The notes under the pieces are model-generated. The model did no database searches. It was not told where the DNA came from and saw only the letters and a list, made by a program, of their open reading frames with translations. A stretch of 64,000 nucleotides of DNA, from NCBI GenBank assembly GCA_013397865.1, contig VZTI01005024.1, forward strand, positions 623,170 through 687,169, read 5' to 3'. The position numbers and the translations under genes were made by a program. The stretch is from Struthidea cinerea (lineage: Eukaryota; Chordata; Aves; Passeriformes; Corcoracidae). Shown one piece after another: positions 44,601-56,800 of the stretch; position 1 is the first letter of the stretch, and each line of letters begins with the position of its first letter.

Positions 44601-45765
44601 TTGTTACCCCCACCCCTACCACACACCTGATCATCCTCTACATAGTTTATTTTGCCTTCTTATCATGAACTACTACCCTTTGTCCTAGAAAATCCTTTTC
44701 TTTCACTAGGTCATCATGTACTTCTGTCATTCTCATTTGTAGCCCCCAGCTCCACTACTGGCAGCTCCTGCTGATGACAGATGTCTCACAATCAGCTGCA
44801 AGCCTGCTCTTGGCTCCAAGCCTGAGGGAAGCTCCAGACTTTTGTTCACATTTTCTCTTTGCAGCAACACTTTTATACAGATGCAGCAAAGTCACCTTTT
44901 CCTGAAGTACAGCTTCTTGGAGAATTCCAGGTCTCTCTGCACCAACAAGACTGAATACCTGTAGAAACAGCCTGAGAAAAATTGCAGACAATGCTATCCC
45001 ACAGGGTGAGTAAGTATGGATGGCATTTTGCCCTGGAAGTCCTGTTTTGAGCAGTCAGAGCATGTCGGTGCATTATTTCATTGCCTAATATACACAGCAG
45101 GAGCTCCAGAATTGAGTGTGCAGATGAACCTTCATCATACCAACCCTAGGCTGCATACATCCTCCCCCACCACCTAGTGCAATACTTTCATCTCTTCCCA
45201 TGACTCCTGTGCCATTCACCCTCAGTATTATCTTCCCCTACTCATTTCTTCTACTTACCTTTGGCAAGCCATAAAGAATACATAATTGTCCAACATGGAG
45301 CTAAATGAAGAGAGTCTGGGGTGTGCTAAGTCATCAAGCAACTAGCAGGAAAGTCTACAAATTCAGATTAACTAGATATTCCAATGCTACACACATTTAG
45401 ATTGGACTGGTGCCTATCTATCAGGTGCTGGCCGTTTTGCAGCCTGCAAAAAAATATCTCAAGGGGATATGTCTGTACAGATCCAATATACAAAGTAATT
45501 GTATCAACTTTTGGCCTCTTTGCCCTATGTGCTCCCGAGCAAAGAAACCAACACCAAAGGACTTGCTAGCTCAGCTCTACGTGATGTTAACGCATTGGCA
45601 AATAGCCCTTTACAATAAAAGGTCTGTGAACTAAGAGAGTGGCTGCTGAGAACTGGATGCCCACGTGACCTGCTTTTGGCAAGAGCTTTACTTTCCACTA
45701 GCTCTAGACTAGTCCTGCAGACTGAAGCCCCAATAGTAGAGAGAGTTCTAGAACACGCCATCTGA
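41675..45765. other. Gene desert
   Basis: No gene, RNA or named transposon seen. Around 43.9-44.05 kb there is a mixed-composition stretch with a TTGGTTGCCAA word and AT-rich homeobox-like words that could be an enhancer, but this is weak. Confidence 0.6.
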
Positions 45766-45990
45766 TTTCACAGAAACACAGAACAATTCAGGCTGAAAGG
45801 GACCTTTGGAGGTCAGCTTGTCCAATCTGCCCTGTTCAAGCAGGGCAACCTAGAGCTGATTGCCCAGGACCATGCCCAGAATATCTCCAAGTATGAATAC
45901 TCTAAAACCTTCCCAGACAATCTTCTTTTTACTCTCACAGTAAAGTAAGTGTTTATGTTCAAACAGAATGTACCATATTTCAGTTTTTAT
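45766..45990 (-). mobile_element. CR1 retroposon fragment with internal deletion
   Basis: The plus strand reads CAGAAACACAGAACAATTCA, GAAAGGGACCTTTGGAGG, CTGTTCAAGCAGGGCAACC, GATTGCCCAGGACCATG and then ACTCTCACAGTAAAG, all in the order expected for an inverted CR1 3' end. A stretch normally found between the AATATCTCC and CTCACAGTAAAG parts is shortened. The far edge, near 45990, is approximate. Confidence 0.88.
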
Positions 45991-48900
45991 TTTACACATA
46001 AAAAAATTATTACTATCCAAAAATAACCCAGTTCACCCGGTTTGAGACTACTCCAAATGCAATCAAATTGATGTTTGAGAGATTTGCTTCAACAGCAAAA
46101 AACATAAGTTATTATTCTAGCTGAAATGTCATTGTAGATTTATTCACTATTTCATCTGTACAACTGTTCTGCCACTGTTATTCACAATCACCAGTGCCTG
46201 CCTTCAAAAAGTGGTGTTTAACATAGTATTTCTTCAAATGTTTTAACATTGTACGGGCAACTTTTTCTTCTTCCCTTAGCTGCTTCCCCATCTCCAAAAA
46301 CGGGACACAAAGCAAAATACAGAGAGCTGTCCAAATGCAAATATACCACCGCACTACACATTGCAATAATTTAAACAATAGAAGCATATGTTTCATCCAT
46401 TCAAAAGTTGGTAATAATGCAGGTAAGAGATAAAGAAGAAATGTGCTTTCCATTCCACATTTACTTTGTTTCCCACATTACCGAGATTATATCCCGAGAC
46501 TTCTTAAAGCCACAATTAGCTTCTGTGATAGAAACGTGAAAACAACTTTACCAAACTTTTACACCAACACAAAACACTGTCAATGACCAGAAACCACGTA
46601 GACATTGATGCCAGGTATATCTCTAGATTAGTACATCTAGGCAGTAGATACTCCATGCATTTAGAAGCTGGTTTTGTTCTAACACAGTGTCATCTTAGAC
46701 CCAAATGAACCAAACCCATTGTGAAATCAGTGCCCAGCTGGGCTGATGGCCGATGAAAGAGACTGTGCAGAGACACTACAGAGTGTGTAGCTGTGTGCAG
46801 CGAGGCACGACACTACGTAAGCACTAGGCTGGATGCTACATATGCTGAGGGTGCCTGGTGTTCAGAGCTTTTGCGATTCACCAAGACAGCCCTGATCCGG
46901 TACTGTTGAGGTCATGGTTTTGGTTACAGCTCTGTGGCAGATCGTCAGCTGGGACAAGTCAGCCAGATCCCTCATGAAAATACGATTCCGTTTGACCTGC
47001 AGAATTGCTATCATTGCAATTTAAAAATTATCAACTAATCTGCAGACAAGTACTACTGATTTAATTTAGGAATAAAAGGCATAAGGAACAATAATAGAGG
47101 AAAATTACATATGCCGCAATATTTTTGGTCTTCCAAAAAGAGTGAAGAGACACTCAAATGAAACCCATCCAGAAGAATGAACTTCAAAATGTCTATTTCC
47201 TCCTTAGTATTTTATTACTCTTCAGATCATTAAGAAAGATGTGTATAAGTACAGGCTCTCAGCTCCTACCATTCTAGTGAGATTTTTCTCAAAAAGTTTC
47301 AAAAGTAAAACTTCTGTTAAAATGAAACTGTAAAGTAAAATTGCATCATGCCCAAAAACTTTATTCTTTCAACCTTTAACCTAACAAGTCAGGGAAATTA
47401 ATTAACAAATCAACTTGCAAAACAAAGCACTACTTTTCTGAATACTTGAGGCAGAAACTGGCACTCAGAAGACTTCCTGCTAAACTGGCTTGCTCATGTC
47501 TTATGTTTTTTAACTAAACTGCTATTTTCTGCCCACTCTAATATGTACAAGTTTTAAAGTTCATCAATTTGCACGGTGATTAGAAAAAAAAAAAAAAAAA
47601 GAAGGTTTCATCTGACCCTTTTTGGATAAAATTTTAACAGAATAGCTGTTAACATTAAATAATGCTTCAGGGTCAATTCCCAATAATTGTGGTAGCATTG
47701 ATTAAATTTTTAAGTGTGGGTAGGATGCTTTTCCCATAACTGCAACCCTATTTTTATCACAAACAAGTGGCTTCTTGACTACTTAAAATAAAAAAAGAAA
47801 AAGTAATCACTCCCAGTCATTTTCATACAGAGAAAGTGGTACTACTGGAGATATTAATGTGTTTAAAGAAATTAGCAGAAAAAAAACCCAGGAAAAATCA
47901 TGATTACAGATAAAATATGCAAAACATTCTGGATATAAAATTTCCACAGCCAGTATTTAATCCAAATACTTTTTTCAGAATTAAACATAATTTAGGAACT
48001 CATCAAATACACATGCTAACTAGGAGTCACCAAGCCAAGAGGAAATGCTGCACAAGGAGGCGTGGCTGTCGCCTTGTTAAAGCCGAGGTGTCTGAGTCAG
48101 CACCACAAAGGTGGCATCTTCATCTATTCAGGAGCCAAAAACTGGGAGTCCTCTCCTGAGGGCAGTGCCTACAGTAGCCTTTGAAGAACAGAACACGGCT
48201 CACTCCTTTTGAAACGCAGCTGCGGTGGGAGGGGAAATGTTATACAACACCCAAGCAGGTACAGCACCTGCCAAGTTTTGTGCTCCAGCTCTCAGGGTTA
48301 GCCCTGTCTCTTTTCTCATGATTATGTAACAAAATTCAAAACTGGTCTGTTGAATAGACTTAAACCCAGAGTAACTTGCTCCCCTGCTTCCAGAGTACCA
48401 CTGACATTAGGTTACAACATGTTGCCTCCTGCCTCTGAACATTCATTTTCTATTTTGTGAAATCTGTGAGGACACAGAGGGGAACTTTGCCCCTAGCTCC
48501 CTTCTCACCTTCCTCCAGCCTAGACATTGGCCTGGTGATTAACATACGGTCATGGGAAGGAAGAGATGTTGATATGAATGAGGACACACCTGAATCCCAT
48601 TTTCCTGCTTGTCCAACTAGTCTAACCACTGTTAACCACTGAATCATCAGCAACCTGGTTTTGAATAACAGTGTTCGTTGCTACTCTGGTTTGTTTTGTT
48701 CCTGGTTTTGGGGGTTTTTTAAAGGCATTAACCCAGTGTTCACACTGGATCAGTCCCTCATGAGCTTAGATGACATCTCAACTCATTTCTGATTGGCTTA
48801 AATCCCTAGTCACACATACCAACACTATAATTGCTATGAAGTCCTTCAGAAAAATGAGAGCATGCCAACTGAGTTAAAGCAGCTCTATGATTATGCAGCT

Positions 48901-51900
48901 GCTCAGGAAGGTTGGTTGGACTTTTATTATTGCCAATCTTTGACGGACCAAGTCATAGTTATATGTGATCTTAAATGTGCATACTTCACATGGTATCAAT
49001 GATATTGGAAAAAAATACTGAGAAAAAGGTGCATTACTATGAATCACTATGACTTGCAGATCAGTGTCTCAAGCTGTGATGAAAACTTATATTCACCACT
49101 TCTAACAGCATTCAAGAGCTTTTGTTTAGGACCTAAATAGACTAGGCACTGCAAACAAAGCATACAAATGAACATTCCTTTCCTTTCTTCCATGTAGACA
49201 GAAAAAAGTAGACCAAATGCTGAAAAAAAGTGGTTAGTGGGCTTACATAAAACAAAAATCATAAAAAGTCCTCTGACACTGACAATGTAATTTTTAAATT
49301 CCCATATTGATCCTAATTTGGCAATTTTATTTATTTTCTAAAACTAAATCCACATGGGAAAGAAACCAGACATTATTTTAAATTAATCTGATTATCATAT
49401 ATCCACACACTAGTCCTGATTACTCAAGCTGTGCCTTTTTGCATATCCAAATTACAAAACACTTTCAACAGCATTCTGTACAGTATTGCTCATTTCCGAG
49501 GACATGATTATCATCTGAACATATGGAAAAGAGGAAAATAGTTATTTTACCTAATAACTATATTATGCATACAATCTACTCAACTTCTGTACAGGTACAA
49601 TGTGAAAACTCTTTCCATTTATTTAATTTCTCATTTTACAGCATTTCCTCTACATTCTTTCAATTAAACTGTTTTTCCCCTTTTAGTAGTCCTTTGAAGA
49701 AGAGTTTTAGTGACTTATTCTCTCAAGTTTTAGAAAGGATATTTCTTTTTCTGCCAACTGTTCCATGCTCCTGCCATGCCTTCCTCACAGCTGTTCTGCC
49801 AGTCTCCCGGGGCTTCATCTCCCTACCTCTGCAGCTTAGCAGCTCAGAACTCCACAGAGCTGCTCAAAGAGAAACAAAGCACCTGACAAAAGACACATAA
49901 GCACAACAAGCAACTCCAGCATTAGGTATAAAAAAATCGTTAAAAAGTGACTAAATGATACAACCTCTACTCCTCTACAGCTTCTGTGATCTACGTGACA
50001 CGAATCCCAGTGCTGACTCAGAATAAAAAATAAAACTAAACTCCCCCCACCTGTATTCATAGTTTCTGAACTCTGGCTGAAACAGCTACTTTGAAAGAAC
50101 CAACACAGATTTAAACCACCTTTTTCTCCTTAGCTCTTCTGTGCTACTTTTGCCCTCTTACTATTGTCAGGCAGACTACACCAGATGACAGCAAATTACA
50201 TACCAAACACCTTATCCTATTATGCTCTTGCTTTCTTCCCTGGCTTGCCCTCTGGAGTTCTTCAGTTTTAGACCTATTGCAAAGATATCACATCCAGCTG
50301 TGCCACACTAGCACAACCCAAAATAATCCACCTTTAATCTCCCAAGATCCCTCTTGACCCAGCTAATGACAGAAGTGGTGGTGTAAGCAAGAGCAGGTAC
50401 AATCTGAAGATTATAAGAACAGAGTATCTCCATGGAGCTACCCCCAAATGCCTATGGGTTGAGAGATTTCATGTGATGACAGTACCCAAGGTAAAGAAGG
50501 GTGAGGTGCTTTAATTACGCCACCATTTGGCTGTCAAATAAGGTATTTTCCAACTCCAAGGCAACCACTTTAAGAAGCAAATTATGCATTTTAATATACA
50601 GAGATACATTAAAATGGAAAAAAAAAACCAAAAACACAAGAGTGCATGGAAATTCAGTATGGCTTGCAAACTGGGAATAAAACACGCACTTACATGGGAT
50701 TAAAACAACAAAAATTCTAATATTATTTCATCCAAAAAAATTTGCATGACTTTAATCAAATATTGAAAATTTTGAAAGGAAACTGACAAGGGAAATTACC
50801 ATCTTTTTTTAATTAACTGAAAACGAGACATTAAATTACGTAATTAAACAAAGTTTTTAAATTTAGTACTTACTAAAATGTTCCTTTTGGTACTGTAATT
50901 CTGTATCAGTTGTAATTATATCCGGGTGGGAAAAAAAAAACCCCTAAATATTAATATTTTCCTATGATTAAGCTGGGAAATATAAAGTGAAAGAGTTTTT
51001 TTTTAAAAAAGCAATAAAATAACTATCAAACTTCAAAGTAAAAAGAAATCATAGATAGCAATGTTCTTCTACTAATTTTTCATCTATCAGGAAGGTATTT
51101 TTTAAGAGGAAAAAGAGCTTTTTCCAGAAGTACTATAATTTAGTCCTCATAAATAACAAAGTAAATAGACTAATGACCTTAAACTATTACAGGTATGAAA
51201 AATCCTGTGTTCTTATTTATTTAGAAACTTTAAAAAAATGAGATGGAACAATACAATAATGCATTGGAGAAAATTATTTTATTAATCTATATAATTCCTT
51301 AATTCCACACAATCTATCATAATTAATTGTTCTCATAAAATATTGCATATTACATTTTATAGCTCTTATGAGTCAATATTAATAAATAGGAATAAAAATC
51401 TGCTGATGAAATTGGTACTTCTACAGACAACCAAGGTCGTCTAAAATAACAATAAATGCAGGTCTAGGTTATAGCGACTTTACCAAGGAGAAACCGCAGT
51501 TTATGATAAATATTTAAAAAACCCACTTATAAGTGATTGTAAAATAATTAATTCTGCCCCTTTCTCCCTGCTACAGTTCAGGTCAAGTTTGGTACATCCA
51601 CTATGATATGTAGTACTAAAAAAATTATGATACATTTTTTTATCCAGAACCTGATGCACCGTATGAATTTAAAAGCTCCAGTACACACTTGTAGCAAATT
51701 GCTGCAGGAAGGTGCTAGCTAGAAAGTTACCTACCCGGTCAGGGGCTAGAAGGTCTGATTATCAACTTCCTTAGTTACCTGTTGCATGAGCTTCCCCAGG
51801 GCAAGGGACAAACAAGTATGCCCAGGGCCTGTGGCACTGGAATTCCTGCCGTGCAGGTTTCACCATGCCCATTACCCGGCTTTGTGTTACTTGCATAATG

Positions 51901-52289
51901 ACCTGCCAGAAAGATGCTTCCATTTTACTTATTTTTGGTACTAAATAGACTAAGACTGAGTTTCAAAATGAGAAAGTCTTCCTTTGAGAAAAATAAGGCA
52001 AGTCAAGCAAATGAATTAGAAGAAAAGATCTTAAAGTGAGAGTGGATTTTTTCCGGCGGCTAAAGGAACCTTTTGCAAGGTTAGTAAAAGTACTTAGAAA
52101 AAATGCAGATCTATTTAAAAAAAAAAAAAATAAAAAGCACACAAGTTTTGAAAGATATCAAGGAGCTAAAATTTTGGCTCAAAGTAAAGAATGAGGTTAA
52201 CTATCTATAGATTGCACTGGTTTACTAAAATAAAGAATAACACCAGTTCCAAATTTTGTCATAGCAGAAACGGCTAACAATTACATGGC
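45991..52289. other. Gene desert leading to the ARGLU1 promoter
   Basis: AT-rich, especially 50.6-51.5 kb, with no coding region supported. The part at 51.7-51.95 kb is GC-richer and could be a further old repeat or part of the LTR-like insertion that follows. Confidence 0.65.
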
Positions 52290-52803
52290 AGAACTGGGAT
52301 AAAAACATCCTACACAGATGCCTACAGAACGACTGAGTTCATACGCTCTGCCTGACCTGGATACCACTGAGTTCATACTCTCCTGTGCCGACACACCTGT
52401 TGCTAACAATGGACAATAACGTGTGCAGGTAAATACATTTAAATACGACCAGGACAGCCCCTCCCCATGAGACACTGGAGACAAACTACAAGGAAACAGA
52501 CCCCTAGGACCCTGTGCATCTCATCGGCCAGACCGACACAGCAGGATCGACGCTGAAATCAGGATTGACATCCCCTCAGCTGGGTCGACGCTGGAACCAG
52601 GACTGATGACCTCTTTTTCATCTTTATTTCATCTTTCCCTCTTTAATTCCTCTCTTCCCTTTCCCCCTGCCCTTTTATCCCAAACCCACTGCCGTGTGCT
52701 TATACAGTAGGTCAGGGACTAACGTACTAATTTCTTTGCCAAATGTACAATTCACTGATAAAACTTTCTGGCTGTTTGCGACCCTCTGACTTTTGTCGTT
52801 CCT
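52290..52803 (+). mobile_element. Probable solo LTR of an avian endogenous retrovirus, degraded
   Basis: The block has an LTR-like order: a GC-richer left part, an imperfect 38-bp tandem duplication around GTCGACGCTGG (52539-52572 and 52577-52610), a long pyrimidine stretch (about 52610-52680), a TATACAG-type segment, then ATAAAA followed by a GT-rich end near 52800. Its style matches avian ERV LTRs as I remember them. No gag, pol or env remains lie next to it, so a solo LTR is the likely form. Terminal TG/CA ends and a target-site duplication could not be fixed, and the left edge is approximate. Confidence 0.5.
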
Positions 52804-53249
52804 TTCGACCAATGAGCGTTTACGAATCTCAGGCGATTCGCTCCCTTTAAGGATGGAACTTCACAGTGCTGCAAGAGGACTCAAAAACTCATTTTCACAA
52901 TTCAGTGGGGGCTTTAAGCGTTTTTCGCAACTTCTGCAATCTGCACTGATAATTCCCTCTGTTTCCCGTGTCAAAACAAAAATAAATACTCAATGCTTGG
53001 GACAACTTTCAATTAAAGGAAACACAGCAATTCTCTCTGAGGCGAGCCCTCGGCCGGAGCGCTCCCCGCCACCGCTGCCGAGGGGCCCGCTCCCAGCGGC
53101 GCTCGCCATTGGCTGCCGAACATTGCCGAATGCTCTCGAGCTCCTCCGGCGCGGCGCCGGAGGCGGTGGGGAGGGGAGCGAACCGCTCGAGCGCGCCGCG
53201 GTGCATTGTGGGGCGAGAGAAGAGAGTCACGGCTCAGCCAGGGCCGCCA

Positions 53250-53456
53250 TCTTGGCTGCGTCCGGACTCGCTCCCGCTCCCGGGGCCTGTTCCTTCTCCT
53301 CGCAGCGCAAAGCGGTGGAAAGGGGGAGGACGAAGGGCCCGCCCGGGCGGTGCTGATGCGCGCAGAGCCTCCTCGCACCTCTCTCAGGCGCTGCTAGCAA
53401 AGGGGGCGGGGGTGGTCGAGCGGTCGCCGGCGCGGCCTCTCCTCTCCTCTGCCGGG
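53250..53456 (+). other. Probable ARGLU1 5' untranslated region with a short uORF
   Basis: The interval between the inferred start-site zone and the ARGLU1 ATG. It contains an upstream ATG at 53356 opening a 13-codon reading frame that stops at 53395-53397, 59 nt before the main start. The 5' boundary is inferred from promoter motifs only. Confidence 0.5.
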
Positions 53457-53812
53457 ATGGGTCGGTCCCGCAGCCGGAGCTCGTCCCGCTCCAAACACAC
53501 CAAGAGCTCCAAGCACAACAAGAAGAACCGGAGCCGATCGCGGTCCCGCTCCCGAGAAAAGGAGCGGGCACGGAAGCGCTCCAAGTCCCGGGAGAGCAAG
53601 CGGAACCGGCGCCGGGAATCCCGCTCCCGCTCGCGCTCTAACACGGCCCCCTCCTCCCGGCGCGACCGGGACCGGGACCGCGACCGCGCCTCCTCCCCCC
53701 CCGACCGTATCGACATCTTCGGGCGCACGGTGAGCAAGCGCAGCAGCCTGGACGAGAAACAGAAGCGGGAGGAGGAGGAGAAAAAAGCGGAGTTCGAGCG
53801 GCAGCGGAAAAT
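53457..53812 (+). CDS. ARGLU1: ARGLU1 coding exon 1
   Basis: Encodes residues 1-118 and two bases of codon 119. It carries the Ser/Arg dipeptide-rich part, the RDRDRDR run (about residues 69-77), the SPPDRIDIFGR linker and the start of the Glu/Lys helix. The donor is AT|GTGAGC with the intron starting at 53813. Reading through the donor gives Met and then an immediate stop, so the splice is needed. GC content is far above that of the other exons because the exon lies inside the CpG island. Confidence 0.96.
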
Positions 53813-56800
53813 GTGAGCCCTGGGCCTGCACTGGGGACGAGGGGGGTGGTGAGGGATGGGGGAGGAAGGGAGGTGCTCCGTGCCCTGGTGCCTCTCTCTC
53901 CGCGCCTTCTTCCTGTGGGCTAGGGCCGCTTGCGGCTGGGTAACAGGCGTTTAGGCCCTCTCTGAGGCCTAACCAATGCCTGTTTTCCCGCCATCCGCCC
54001 CTTTCTCAAAGCCCGGCTCCCTCAGGTGCGTTAGGAGCCGCCCACTCGGGGTGCGAGCCCCCCGCACGCCTCCTCCCTCTCAGCCGGCTCTGCCCGCTTC
54101 CCATCCGCCGTCGCTGGTCTCTCCCTCCTGCGCTGCTCCTCAACTTCCCTCTGCGGCGGAGGCCTCGGCGCCCCTGAGGCTTTGCGCTGCACTGCCACAC
54201 GCCCGCCCCTCCCCTCCGTGGCGTGGAGCTTGTTACGCGGAGAGCGGAGGCACCTGCAGTTGCTCGACTGAGGGTTTCAAGAAACACTATGCAGCTGCTA
54301 TATTAACACAGTGGGATTACTTTCTTGCCAAATGGGACGGTGAAATCCGGTGATTTGTTTCATTTGAAATCTTGGGTTTTTTTCAGTTTATGTTATGGGG
54401 AGTGTGATTATTTATTAAGTCTGCAGATATAAAGACTGTTTTAATAAACGATGGCGGTGCATTAATATGTTTAGCAACGTATAAAGTTATAAAACAGACC
54501 TTTATGCAGCAGAGAGGAGAACAATTTGAACAGTTGTGATCGATACCCTTGCTCATTGGACCACCTAATCCAGAAATAACACTTGTTTGTACATGCAGAG
54601 CCAAGTAGTGCTGTTAATTCTCAGGTGGAGCTTTACTTCAGCCATATTGTTCTCAGGAAATACTAGTTGTCATTGTCGGGCTTGGTGACCCCAAGTTGTC
54701 GCTTTCATTTTTGTTTGAAGAAAATCACCTTTGCTAACTTCAGGATTTTGTCAGTGATGTCGTCAGAAACTTCCACAGTAACACAAACGTGTGCAAATTG
54801 ACATATTTTGACATACTGATCCTTGGTTTGTGGTTTAGAATTTTATTCAGTACCTACATTAAGAAAAATATTCTGTGCATATCTACAATGAAGAACTAGA
54901 AGGTGCTTAACAATTTGAGAATAGAATGAATAGTTTATTCTAGTACTTACAAGCTGGTTTAGTTCATATGTAAGTAAATTTTCTATGTAAGTTAGCTTTG
55001 AAATTTTACAGCTCATGAAGTGTGTATAGAAGGAGTATGATATTTGAGTGATACTTGCTACAGAATAGTAGGCACTTGAGGAAGAATCAATATTGGAAAA
55101 GATTGGGCATGGAATTTTGATACTCCTTCAATACACTTTAAATTTTAAAAAGAAAAAGCAATAAAACTTAGTAGAATAGAAAAGTATGGTATTTTAGTAA
55201 GTTATCTGTGAATTGTGTTACGTATGTTAGTATAGATTCGTGTTAGATAACGAAAGAAGTACTTCCTTTCTGATTGAATAAATCAGTGGACAGTTCATAG
55301 ATTGGAAGTGACTTTCGTCGTCTCATGTCTTGTTCAAATCTCAATACACAGCCTAAATTCAGCCCTTTCCTGTAATGCTCATTTTCTTGCCTTGCAAGTA
55401 TGACTTTTTTCCCCTCAGAAACTTTGGAAAATGTAAGTAGTTTCTTTTCTGGAGATTTCATACAATTAGGCGTTAAGAAGTAAATGGATCATACTAAAAA
55501 TAGGTTTTACATTAGTGACTTGTCTGTTGCTCTGGAATCATAACTCAGTAGGATGATGAAATGATAAAGTACTGTAAGTTCAAGTGATTAAAAAAAAAAG
55601 AGTTGGTATACTACAGAATAAATCACTGAGATTTAGATCTGTGTTTATAATTTTTTTTCTTGATAAGGTCTAAGCCATCGTAATATTATCATTGCCTATA
55701 AATCTAAAAATACATTTGATTGGTTTAATTAAAGTTGAGTGGAATTTGTTGGAATGAGAAGAATGTGTGCAGGCACAGTGCTTAATTTGAGTACGTCATC
55801 AGTTGCTGAGGATATTTGAAAATCTATTTCAGACATGAGTGTCATGGTATTTTTGTAACTATGCACTATCTTTATTCAATTAGCTAACTTTTTTCCTAGA
55901 TTTCCTGATGTTAAACATAAAGCTATGATAGTTTAATAAAACATGAGAATATGAACTTTATGACGATTTATTTCTTTAGAACAGACTCTAAAGTATGCTA
56001 AGCTGTATTGGTACAGGATGGTGAGAGTGCTGCTGAATAAATACTTGTAAGAGCGAAGGAAAACCTTTTAAAATAAAATTATATTTAGTATATAAAGGAT
56101 GTTTAAACATTTGTCTACAAAGGGTCATAGCTTGGCAGAGATGCACTTAAATGGGTTTCAGAATGGGTTTGATGCATTTTTCTGGGAGTGGTCTAGATTT
56201 TTTGTTTGTCTTATGTTGTTTTGGGGTTTTTTTTCTGAAAAAAATCACCTCAAGATATTTTGTGTCCATTTTGAAAAAGTGAATGCTGGCCTAATGTGCC
56301 CCCAGCTAAGATTGCTGTCTTTGGAAGATCATAAGACTAAAATTGGTGTTCTCTGGCGGAATGATTGAGTTGAGGGTTCCAAAACATTCTAGGAAGGAGA
56401 TCCACTTAGTTCAGTATACTTTTGAAAAGAAGACACGTGAACAGGGGAAATTGGGAGCCTTTCACCTTTGTATTTCCCATATGTATGTAGATGAGTGATC
56501 TATACTTCATCATCTCCTTATTGCATATTTGCAAATTTTACCTTGGGTCATCTAAAAGTTGGTAAATTATGTAACTTTTTTTATTAGTTACTTTTCAAAT
56601 AAGATTAGGAAAGATTTTCCAAATGAGATAGGAAAATGCAAACATTCTGAAAATAACAGAATATCAAGATATTACAACAGTAGTTGATATTCGAAATCCT
56701 GGATTTGTGTTGCTGACAGGCCAGAAGATAAGTTTGCTAAGATTGTTCTGTACTTCATGGAATATTCAAAATGAAAGTTCAGTGTCAAGTTTAAAACCAA

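Larger units (their letters stand above)
53030..54260 (+). promoter_or_regulatory. CpG-island promoter of ARGLU1
   Basis: A sharp change from AT-rich desert to dense CpG begins near 53040 and fades near 54260 inside intron 1. Visible elements are an inverted CCAAT box (ATTGG, 53108-53112), a further CCAAT at 52809-52813, a YY1-type GCCGCCATCTT at 53243-53253, and several GGGCGG/GCCCGC runs. No TATA box is seen at a sensible distance, as expected for a broadly expressed CpG-island gene. The start site is not visible directly. The YY1 site, which often lies near +1 in such promoters, suggests roughly 53230-53300. Confidence 0.85.

Noticed and set aside
53109..53456. An upstream in-frame open stretch that could extend ARGLU1 by 116 residues
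   Set aside because: It lies in the GC-rich promoter where stops are rare by composition, it includes the likely promoter motifs, and ARGLU1 proteins begin at MGRSRS. Without a start site upstream of 53109 it cannot be translated.
53013..53831. Long minus-strand open frames opposite exon 1
   Set aside because: They are antisense shadows of the Arg/Ser codon-rich exon and CpG island, with no recognisable protein.
53976..54353. 125-codon frame in intron 1
   Set aside because: Pro/Ser/Ala-rich translation typical of a CpG island, located within the intron, with no family resemblance.
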